Positions 51,434 through 59,600 of a stretch of 64,000 nt of DNA are shown piece after piece. Under the pieces are notes generated by a model. The model was not told the DNA's origin. It searched no databases and saw nothing but the letters and a program-made list of their open reading frames with translations. Position numbers and translations under genes: made by a program. The DNA is taken from assembly GCF_001971725.1 (NCBI RefSeq), contig NZ_CP019388.1, positions 3,118,501-3,182,500 of the forward strand, in the 5' to 3' direction. Position 1 is the first letter of the stretch, and each line of letters starts with the position of its first letter. Source of the DNA: Winogradskyella sp. J14-2 (GTDB lineage: Bacteria; Bacteroidota; Bacteroidia; Flavobacteriales; Flavobacteriaceae).

Positions 51434-51895
51434 ATGGAACTTATATTAAAACAAGACGTTGAAAATTTAGGATTTAAAGACGATATTGTAACAGTAAAGA
51501 ACGGTTATGGTAGAAATTTTTTAATTCCTCAAGGACATGCTGTGATGGCAACCCCTTCTGCTAAAAAAGTATTAGCAGAGACTTTAAAGCAACGTGCCTT
51601 TAAAGAAAAATCTATTATTGCAGAAGCCGAAAAAACAGCAGAAGCTCTAAAAGGACTAGAGATTAAAATTACGGCTAAGGCTGGTACAGGTGCTACTGCT
51701 GGAGATAAATTATTCGGTTCTATAACAAATATGGATTTAGCTGAAGCATTGAGAAACGAAGGTCACGATGTTGACAAGAAATATATTTCTATCAACGGAG
51801 GTAACATTAAGCGTTTAGGACAATACGAAGCGGTTATTCGTTTACATAGAGAGGTAACAGTTGACTTCTCTTTTGAAGTTATTGCTGAGGCTTAA
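51434..51895 (+). CDS. rplI: 50S ribosomal protein L9
   Basis: A 153-residue L9: the N-terminal domain MELILKQDVENLGFKDDIVT then VKNGYGRNFLIPQGHAV, a central helix rich in Ala/Glu/Lys and a C-terminal domain with GDKLFGSITNMDLAEAL. Last gene of the operon; a terminator follows. Confidence 0.96.
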   Translation: MELILKQDVENLGFKDDIVTVKNGYGRNFLIPQGHAVMATPSAKKVLAETLKQRAFKEKSIIAEAEKTAEALKGLEIKITAKAGTGATAGDKLFGSITNMDLAEALRNEGHDVDKKYISINGGNIKRLGQYEAVIRLHREVTVDFSFEVIAEA

Positions 51896-51919
51896 TAATT
51901 CTCAAATTAAAATAAATCA

Positions 51920-51949
51920 AAGCCGTTTAGTTTTCTAAGCGGTTTTTTT
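51920..51949 (+). terminator. Terminator of the rpsF-rpsR-rplI operon
   Basis: AGCCGTTTAG (51921-51930) pairs with CTAAGCGGTT (51935-51944), with two G-U pairs, followed by a T tract, 25 bases after the rplI stop. Confidence 0.78.
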
Positions 51950-51963
51950 ATTCATTCATATTC

Positions 51964-52836
51964 ATGAAAAGACACTTACTTTTAATTCTCGTCATAGGAT
52001 TTATAGCTTGTAAGAATTCTAAACCTGAAGAAGGGCAATTAGAACAAGTACAAAAATCGAAACTCATTGAGCTTTTTAAGACCTCAAGAACCGATTATCC
52101 AAATATAAGTGTGCATCGTGGCGGAAAAGGTATAAAAGGTTATCCTGAAAATTGCCTCGAAACCCTAAAATTTGTCAATGATAGCATAAAAGCCATCTTT
52201 GAAGTAGATGTGGCTCAAACAAAGGATAAGAAGTTAATTTTAATGCACGATAATTCCATTGACAGAACCACTAACGGAACAGGATTAGTCAAAAATCTAA
52301 CCTATAACCAAATAAAGAATTTTAATTTAATAGATGATTTTGGTTATAAAACGGAATATAGGGTTCCTCTTTTTTCTGAAGTACTTAAGTGGTGTAAGAA
52401 CAATAATGTAATTTTGACTATTGATATAAAACGCGGTGTTAGCCAAGAGCACGTCATTAAAGCGATTGAAGTAGCTAATGCAAAAGATGTCAGTATTATA
52501 ATAACTTACGACGTTGTACAAGCAAAATCAGCTTATAAGTTGGATCCAGGCTTGTTGCTCTCAGTTTCAGCAAGAAATCATGAAGAGTTTGATCGATTAT
52601 TAGAATCTGAAATTCCAACAGAAAATATGCTAGCCTTTACAGGAACAAGATTATCAAATAAGAGTTTATACAAAAGTTTACATGATAAAGACATTGTTTG
52701 TATTTTAGGAACATTGGGCAACTTGGACAAACAAGCAGAAGCAAGAGGCGATGAATTATATCTACGATGGAAAAATCTAGGAGTTGATATTTTAGCAACG
52801 GATAGACCTTTTGAAGCATTTAGAGCAATAAATTAA
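51964..52836 (+). CDS. Glycerophosphodiester phosphodiesterase family lipoprotein
   Basis: A 290-residue GDPD-type phosphodiesterase with a lipobox (IACKNS, Cys16). The TIM-barrel catalytic core reads ISVHRGGKGIKGYPENCLET (the His-Arg pair and ExN), FEVDVAQTKDKKLILMHDNSI (metal-binding Glu/Asp and catalytic His) and DRTTNGTG. Characterised members hydrolyse glycerophosphodiesters to glycerol-3-phosphate and an alcohol. The surface location suggests scavenging of lipid head groups. Single gene after the rplI terminator. Confidence 0.9.
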   Translation: MKRHLLLILVIGFIACKNSKPEEGQLEQVQKSKLIELFKTSRTDYPNISVHRGGKGIKGYPENCLETLKFVNDSIKAIFEVDVAQTKDKKLILMHDNSIDRTTNGTGLVKNLTYNQIKNFNLIDDFGYKTEYRVPLFSEVLKWCKNNNVILTIDIKRGVSQEHVIKAIEVANAKDVSIIITYDVVQAKSAYKLDPGLLLSVSARNHEEFDRLLESEIPTENMLAFTGTRLSNKSLYKSLHDKDIVCILGTLGNLDKQAEARGDELYLRWKNLGVDILATDRPFEAFRAIN

Positions 52837-52873
52837 TTTTTAGATTCTTAAACAAGTTCAGAATGACAATAAG

Positions 52874-53356
52874 ATGAAATATACACGATTAACAAAAGAG
52901 CAGTTTGAAGAATTACACCAGGAATTTATTAATTTCTTGGCAACACAATCTATAACTGCTGATGAGTGGGAAGACATTAAGAAAAATAAGCCAGAAGCTG
53001 CAGAGCAGGAGTTAGATGTGTTTAGCGACCTAGTTTGGTATGGTGTGTTAAGCAAAGTAGAATACTTAGAGCATATTTCGCCAAATCAGATTCACCTTTT
53101 TAAGTGTAGAGAAAAGGATATGCACTTAATAGCGCTTAAATTAAAGGAAGATAAGACTGATTTAACTACAAAAGAAGGATTTCAGTGGTTAAGGGATAAC
53201 TTATTATCTGATGATATTGAATTTTTTAACGCAAAGAAGGATTACTCTGATGAAAAACATCAGGATATTTTTAAGCTAATTCAGCAAGGTGCTAATATTA
53301 CCAAGGGTGAGTTGTTTCAGTATTTCGAAAAGTTGATAAGAAGTAGTGAGAAGTAA
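52874..53356 (+). CDS. DUF6495 family protein
   Basis: A 160-residue cytoplasmic protein with no signal peptide or membrane segment. It opens YTRLTKEQFEELHQEFINFL and has QSITADEWEDIKKNKPEAAE, LVWYGVLSKVEYLEHISPN and IHLFKCREKDMHLIALKL. This matches DUF6495, a family that I know only from Bacteroidota and without assigned function. The high content of acidic and aromatic residues suggests a compact helical domain. It lies 38 bases after the phosphodiesterase gene. Confidence 0.8.
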   Translation: MKYTRLTKEQFEELHQEFINFLATQSITADEWEDIKKNKPEAAEQELDVFSDLVWYGVLSKVEYLEHISPNQIHLFKCREKDMHLIALKLKEDKTDLTTKEGFQWLRDNLLSDDIEFFNAKKDYSDEKHQDIFKLIQQGANITKGELFQYFEKLIRSSEK

Positions 53357-53386
53357 ATAGTAATAAGTGATAAGTCATTTTATTTT

Positions 53387-53439
53387 CACTAGACACTAGA
53401 CACTAGACACTAGACACTAGACACTAGACACTAGACACT
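53387..53439. repeat. Heptanucleotide tandem repeat (CACTAGA, 7 copies plus 4 bases)
   Basis: Seven perfect copies of CACTAGA and a partial CACT run from 53387 to 53439 and end 2 bases before the stop codon of the MacB-type permease gene on the other strand. The array is perfect, so it is recent or still unstable. Confidence 0.95.
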
Positions 53440-53441
53440 TA

Positions 53442-54683
53442 TTACTCATACCTAAGTGACTCAATAGGGTCTAGTTTTGCAGCTTTTGTCGCTGGATACA
53501 ATCCAGAAAATACAGCCACAATAAATGCAATAGTGGTTGCCCAAATCATAGCAGTCCAAGGTGTGGAAAATTCGAGCTCAAAACCTGCGGCAACTCCCCA
53601 ACCAATTAAGATGCCTAGTATTATCCCTAATATACCTCCAAGTTGACCAATAATTATCGTTTCCATAAAAAATTGAAATGCAATAGTGCTTCGTTTAGCA
53701 CCCAAGGCTTTACGCACACCAATTTCTCGGGTACGTTCACTAACAGAAACCAACATAATATTCATTAAGGCTATAGTAGAGCCAAAAATGGTAATAATAC
53801 TAATTACCCAAGCCGCTATGTATAAGGTGTTTGTGTTGTCTGCCACTCGGTTTATAAGATCTTCACTGCGTTCAATGCCAAAATTGTTCTCTTCAACAGG
53901 ACTTAATCCTCTAACGTTTCTAAAGGTAATAATCGCATCGTCTTGTGCGCCTTCCAGCATATCTGTTTTGTCCACTTTAACGCTAAGCGTATAATTGATA
54001 TTTGGGTTGGTAAAGATAGATCGCGCTTTTTGAATAGGCATAATCACTCTCAAATCTTGATTATTACCAAACGTTGAGCCTTTTTCCTTTAAAACACCAA
54101 TGACTTTAAATTTAGAACCTCTAACACTTATGGTTTTGTCAATCGGATTTTCATCAGGAAAAAGTGCTTTTTGCAAATCACTACCAATAACACAAACCGC
54201 ATTATTATTTTCTACGTCGGCAAAATTAAGTGAGCGACCATTTTCTATTTCTAGGCCAGAGTTTTCAATAAAATGTTCGTTAGAACCAATAACTGCAACT
54301 TCCGGATCTGTTTTTTCATTATCATATTTTACTTCAGATGTTGCAGAACCATAAAATGATACTGCAACTTTAGTATATGGGTAATCGTAATTATCAATAA
54401 AATCTTTTACGTTTCTGTAACTTATTACAGGGTTAACCTTTTGGCGCTCCCTACTACTTTGGCGTTGTGCTCTAAACTCGTAACGCTGAAAATTAAAGGT
54501 ATTGGCACCCATTGACGAAAAATTACTAGAAATGGTATTCTCTAAAGCTGATACACCACTTAGAATACCGACTAGTGCCATAATACCAATAGCAATGATT
54601 AAAACCGTTAAAATGGTACGAAGTAGCTGGCTTTTTATAGAACCAAAAGCAATTTTTACATTCTCTCTAGCTAATGAAAACAT
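53442..54683 (-). CDS. MacB/FtsX-type ABC transporter permease
   Basis: A 413-residue permease: an N-terminal membrane helix (about 20-42), a periplasmic MacB-like domain (about 45-280) and three C-terminal helices (about 289-312, 337-362, 375-396). The C-terminal region contains the FtsX-type ISERTREIGVRKALGAKRS-like motif (VSERTREIGVRKALGAKRST) and ends DPIESLRYE. Such proteins form mechanotransducing exporters with a separate ATPase, which is not adjacent here. Substrate unknown. Confidence 0.91.
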   Translation of the reverse strand: MFSLARENVKIAFGSIKSQLLRTILTVLIIAIGIMALVGILSGVSALENTISSNFSSMGANTFNFQRYEFRAQRQSSRERQKVNPVISYRNVKDFIDNYDYPYTKVAVSFYGSATSEVKYDNEKTDPEVAVIGSNEHFIENSGLEIENGRSLNFADVENNNAVCVIGSDLQKALFPDENPIDKTISVRGSKFKVIGVLKEKGSTFGNNQDLRVIMPIQKARSIFTNPNINYTLSVKVDKTDMLEGAQDDAIITFRNVRGLSPVEENNFGIERSEDLINRVADNTNTLYIAAWVISIITIFGSTIALMNIMLVSVSERTREIGVRKALGAKRSTIAFQFFMETIIIGQLGGILGIILGILIGWGVAAGFELEFSTPWTAMIWATTIAFIVAVFSGLYPATKAAKLDPIESLRYE

Positions 54684-54803
54684 AGTTGTGACTAAAGTTA
54701 GTTGGGTTGTTTAAAACCATAAGACGTCTCAAACACCATAAAGTTACTATAAATTTAAAATTACTTGGGTATGCCTCTAAAAATTATAATATTTTTGTGA
54801 ATT

Positions 54804-54828
54804 ATATGATTAACTTTTTTAATCATAT
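54804..54828 (+). promoter_or_regulatory. Hairpin in the hisS leader
   Basis: ATATGATTAA (54804-54813) and TTAATCATAT (54819-54828) form a perfect 10-bp stem with a 5-base loop. It begins 7 bases after a -7-like TATTTTTG (54790-54797) and is the first of three palindromic elements in the leader. Confidence 0.55.
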
Positions 54829-54830
54829 GG

Positions 54831-54854
54831 TTCACACTGAGCGCTGTCGAAGTA
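54831..54854. repeat. Interspersed repeat copy in the hisS leader
   Basis: TTCACACTGAGCGCTGTCGA followed by AGTA is a copy of the repeat found in frame in the glycosyltransferase gene at 37447-37468. Confidence 0.7.
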
Positions 54855-54884
54855 TTATAAAATAAAAGTTTCACTAAAAAGAGA

Positions 54885-54902
54885 TTCCTGCTTTTGCAGG
54901 AA
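54885..54902 (+). repeat. Palindromic repeat abutting the hisS start
   Basis: TTCCTGC, loop TTTT, GCAGGAA forms a hairpin ending 5 bases before the hisS ATG at 54908, over the ribosome-landing region. It resembles another short flavobacterial intergenic palindrome. Confidence 0.7.
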
Positions 54903-54907
54903 ATGTT

Positions 54908-56572
54908 ATGGCACAAAAACCAAGTATTCCTAAAGGTACCAGAGATTTTAACGCAATAGAGGTTGCAAAACGTTCTTATATAATGAATATTATAAAAGCG
55001 CAATTTGAGTTATATGGATTTCAACCGATTGAAACACCAAGTTTTGAAAACTCAGATACTTTAATGGGAAAATATGGTGATGAAGGAGACCGCTTGATTT
55101 TTAAAATTTTGAATAGTGGTGAGTTTTTAAAGAATATTAATGAAAAGTTTTATACAAATATCTTTCTTATTCAAAGTTTAATAAACAATGGATATAAAAA
55201 ATTAGAGGTTTATTTAGATTCGAGTGATAAACTTTTTAATTTATATGAAAATGATGAAGCAGGATTTTTAGAAGTTGTAAAGGAATATCAAATATTTCAT
55301 GATGAGGATTATGAGTTATTTGGATTTCGTAGTGATTATATATTATTAAAAACAGCCAAAGTTTTTTATGATTCTAATTTCGGAAAGAATATAAACTTAG
55401 CTAATGGTTATAGAGGATTGTTGGTTAAGGAGATTATTGATAGATATTTTAGAAAATCATCTAATACTATAGGTCCTCAAATCTCAGAAAAAGCCCTTCG
55501 TTACGATCTTACAGTGCCTTTTGCACGTTACGTGGTACAGCACCAAAATGAGATTGAGTTTCCGTTTAAACGCTACCAAATACAGCCTGTTTGGCGTGCA
55601 GATCGTCCGCAAAAAGGGCGTTTTAGAGAGTTTTACCAATGTGATGCAGATGTAGTGGGTTCAACCTCTTTATTTCAAGAGGTTGAGTTTGTGCAACTTT
55701 ATGATGCTGTTTTTACGGCTTTAGATTTAAAAGGTGTTACTATAAAAATAAACAATCGTAAGATTTTATCTGGTATTGCAGAAGTTATTGGAGCACAAGA
55801 CAAGTTAATAGATTTTACAGTTGCTTTAGATAAGCTAGATAAAATAGGAGAGGAGAAGGTAAAAGAAGAAATGCGTAGCAAAGGCATTTCAGAAGACGGT
55901 ATTTCTAAACTTCAACCTTTATTTTCTTTACAAGGTGAGTTTGGTACGCAAGTAGAAAGTCTAAAATCTATTTTAAACACCTCTGAAGTTGGAATAAAAG
56001 GTATTGAAGAATTAGAGTTTATTGATGCTTCAATTTCTAAATTAGGATTAAAAACAGCCAAACTTCAATTAGATGTTACCTTAGCAAGAGGACTTAATTA
56101 TTACACAGGTGCTATTTTTGAAGTGGCAGCACCAGAAGGCGTTAAAATGGGCTCTATTGGTGGCGGTGGTCGTTATGATGATTTAACGAGCATATTCGGT
56201 AAACCAGATACAAGTGGAGTAGGCATTAGCTTTGGACTGGATCGGATTTATTTGGTTTTAGAAGAATTGAATTTATTTCCAGAAACCATTGCAGATGCAA
56301 CCAAAGTACTATTTATTAACTTTGGTGACAAAGAAGCCATGGCTTGTTTACAGGCAGTTACTCAATTAAGAGAACATGGTGTTAAAGCAGAGTTGTATCC
56401 TGAAAGTGCAAAAATGAAAAAGCAAATGGCGCACGCTAATCGTCGTAATATACCTTATGTGGTTTTAGTAGGAGAGGAAGAATTAAACTCTGGTATGTAT
56501 ACCCTTAAAAACATGAAGTCAGGCGAGCAAAGCAAGTTAAAGTTTGAAGAACTATTAGCGTCGTTACAATAA
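54908..56572 (+). CDS. hisS: Histidyl-tRNA synthetase with a large insertion
   Basis: A 554-residue class II synthetase charging tRNA-His. Motif 1 area (GFQPIETPSFE), ALRYDLTVPFARYV (about 196-209), motif 2 RADRPQKGRFREFYQCDADV, the His-A signature LARGLNYYTGAIFEV, motif 3 GVGISFGLDRIYL and the C-terminal anticodon-binding domain (VLFINFGDKEAMACLQAV) are intact. About 115 residues lie between LNSGEFLK (69-76) and ISEKALRYDL, where the usual enzyme has roughly 20, accounting for the excess over a typical length of about 455-465. The segment is in frame and visibly AT-richer. Confidence 0.94.
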   Translation: MAQKPSIPKGTRDFNAIEVAKRSYIMNIIKAQFELYGFQPIETPSFENSDTLMGKYGDEGDRLIFKILNSGEFLKNINEKFYTNIFLIQSLINNGYKKLEVYLDSSDKLFNLYENDEAGFLEVVKEYQIFHDEDYELFGFRSDYILLKTAKVFYDSNFGKNINLANGYRGLLVKEIIDRYFRKSSNTIGPQISEKALRYDLTVPFARYVVQHQNEIEFPFKRYQIQPVWRADRPQKGRFREFYQCDADVVGSTSLFQEVEFVQLYDAVFTALDLKGVTIKINNRKILSGIAEVIGAQDKLIDFTVALDKLDKIGEEKVKEEMRSKGISEDGISKLQPLFSLQGEFGTQVESLKSILNTSEVGIKGIEELEFIDASISKLGLKTAKLQLDVTLARGLNYYTGAIFEVAAPEGVKMGSIGGGGRYDDLTSIFGKPDTSGVGISFGLDRIYLVLEELNLFPETIADATKVLFINFGDKEAMACLQAVTQLREHGVKAELYPESAKMKKQMAHANRRNIPYVVLVGEEELNSGMYTLKNMKSGEQSKLKFEELLASLQ

Positions 56573-56594
56573 AAAACACGAAACATATGAAATG

Positions 56595-56625
56595 AAAAAG
56601 CCCTGAATTATTCAGGGCTTTTTTT
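56595..56625. terminator. Bidirectional terminator between hisS and the giant T9SS gene
   Basis: AAAAAGCCCTGAA (56595-56607) and TTCAGGGCTTTTT (56611-56623) around a 3-base loop, with T tracts in both directions, serve the two converging genes. Confidence 0.88.
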
Positions 56626-56655
56626 GAGGTTAAGATTTAAGATTTGGGGCAAAAA

Positions 56656-59600
56656 TTACTTTACTAAAACCTTCTTAGTCGATACTGAACCGCTTACAGT
56701 ATATAACTTTATTACATAAGTTCCAGTACTTAAATTCTTAACTTCATATTCAGAGTAACCGCTCTCTGAAATGCTTTCAAATTTGTGGACAGATTGTCCG
56801 AGTATATTAAATAGTTCTATAGATTTTACATCTATCAGGTTAGGATTTATTAATACAATTTTCTCTTTGTTGTTAGCGTATAATACGTCTAAAGAATTGT
56901 TTTCTTCGTCATCTATACCCAATAATTGAGCTTCGGTTGCAAATGTAATTTCAAATCGATTTAAATATTCACCTTCGTTTAAGAATATTTCGTAATCACT
57001 CACTCTTAAATCGTGGAATAAATTTAGTGTCTTATCGTGTAGATAGATATTAACGTCGTTTGGTACATTTTCTAGAGCATTTATTGTAAATGTACTAATA
57101 CCATCAGCACTTGTCTTTATACCCAAAGGATATACTGTAGTAAGATTGGCATTATCGTTAGCTTGTATAATGAATTTTTCGTTACCAATTATCCAGAACA
57201 TATCATCTGTTTGATCTTCGTTTAAATGCGCATCGTAAGCCCAATCTACATCCTCAGTTGCATTCTCGTCAATAGTTAATAGAAGTTCTCTTTGAAGATG
57301 TATTGTATTGCTTGCTCTATAGCCAATTCTAAACTTCATTCTGTCATCTATATCTTGTTCATTATTTTGGTTGTTAGATGAATTCGTTGTTCTCATAAAT
57401 ACAGATGAAGCACTACCTTCTTTAACAAATGCACGTTGATCGTTCTCAAAGTTTATCGTTCCTGTACTGATACCAGACACAAAGAAACCTTGACTCACAG
57501 GTACATACCTTCCTGGTGTTTTTGTACCTACACCAACCTGAGCTACATCTGGATCTGGTGCTGGTGCTGGTACACCACCAGATAGATTATATACAGCATA
57601 ACCACCTTGGTATTCTTGTAAGATGTGAGATCCGCCGCCCCAATGTTCCCAAAACTGAAGTGCTCCGGTTGTATTAGGATTATCTAGGATAAACTCATCT
57701 GCATCTAATGCAGAAGCGTAAGGGTTACCGACTAAGTAGTCATTACCCATATTTATTGTTAAGCTAATATCTCCATTATTTGGTTTTCCTAAGAAGACAT
57801 AATTTTGATCATCTAAAATGCCGCCAGTATTTGGCCCTTTCATGGTAAATCCTTCACCTGCATATATTGTACCTGTGCGTCTTACATGTTGCCATGCAGA
57901 GTAATCATCGCTTGTAAGGTTAGCAAATTTCCAAATCCAGTAATCAGCAATTCTTATAGGGTTTGTTGCTGCGCCATTATACCCTGATCCTGAGAAGTTT
58001 ATAGGGTTTGTGCCATCAAACATTACATCCTGTACGGTGTAACTATAATTATTGGTTGCAGTATCTATTTCACCGACAGGTGCAGACCAATAATTATAAG
58101 TGTAAGTATCTGCAGTACCTTGTTGATCTTTTTCTAACTCTCCATTTACTGCAACGAGCAAGTCGCTATTATGCACCTGTATTAATTGAGACTCACCTTC
58201 TAAGTCAATTTTGCCAGTTAGGCTTAAGTAGTGTGACACTGTAAGGCCATTGCCCGCATTTGTGGCATTGTCACCATTTAGAGTAAGCTCATTAGCATCT
58301 ACATATAGTCCAAGGATAGTTCTGTTTTCGTTATTACTAGGTGGTAATGTACTGTTATCCATTGTAATATTATGAGATGTTCTTACAATATTCCAGTCAA
58401 TGGTTATGTTGCTATTTACTATAGATGCACTACCAGGTACGTATTGCACATTTCCGTTGGTCCACGTGGTGCTGGTATCCCAATTACCATTTTGAGTTGT
58501 TTGGTATGGTAAAGGAGCAGTTTGCCTGTCAACGGTATCTAAGTTTCTTAAGGCACCTTGATTACCATTGCCAGAGGCATCATCTGTGTTTGTGTAAGTA
58601 TATATAGACATAGGATAATATCCTGCTAAATCACTCCAAGGGATGGCATTTATATCATTCTTGGTTATAGAAGTTGGTAATATTCTACCCATTACTTGAC
58701 CAGCATTATCTTCAATTTCTTGATTCATTACAAATCTTAACTGATCTTCTGTTAATGCGGTGTTCCAAACACGAACTTCATCTATATTGCCCATAAAGTT
58801 TTGAACTATAGTACCTTTTCCAGCTGCTGCAATTAAAAATGAATTATTGGTGGCTACTGGTGCTGTTCTTGTGTCAAAGGTATCTAAAACACCATCAATG
58901 TACATGTAGACCGTTGTACCATCATAAATTACAGCTACATGGTGCCATTGGTCATCTGGTATAGACGTGTTGGTCGTTCTAGTTTGTGTAGACCCGTTAA
59001 TCCAACGTATCTGGACTCTGTTGTCGTCTAAAATTCTTAAGTCGTAACCTTCTGTAAACGACGTCGGTCTTTTAGATAAAATAGACTTTGTACCAGTATC
59101 AGCTGCGTCACGTTTTATCCAGGCAGAAATTGTAAAACCTGTTGGGTCTAAATCTAAATTATCGTCTATATCTATATAATCAACAGAACCATCAAAATAT
59201 ACCGAGCGTACAACCTCAACTTGTGGTGCATAACCAAATGTTATATATTTTGTACCGTCAAAATCATATTCCGTTTCTAAATTACCACTGCCATCAGAAG
59301 TCATTATTCTATAATCTGCAGTAGGATCAAAGACATTTGTATTAGAAATGAACATATAGAAATTACCAGGTGGTGAAATATTTCTTATAGCATCTTCTGG
59401 TATTCTTATTTTAACTGTTGGTATATCGCCACCGTTTTCTACAACTTTCCATATGCGTTGCATACCTGTAAAAGTTACATTTGTGGTCAGTGCAGGCGTA
59501 ATTCCAGCACTCATATTTACTGAGATGACAGATGCAGCTAAGTTTAAGTCAGCCCCATTGTTTCCCCACATAAGGTATTCTTTATCGTTTAATGCTGTTG

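Noticed and set aside
53387-53439. Possible CRISPR array from the regular repeats
   Set aside because: The units are 7 bases with no spacers and no cas genes are in the window; it is a simple tandem repeat.
54790-54907. Possible T-box or His-leader attenuator before hisS
   Set aside because: No T-box core sequence, no specifier loop and no His-rich leader peptide; the structures are palindromic repeats.
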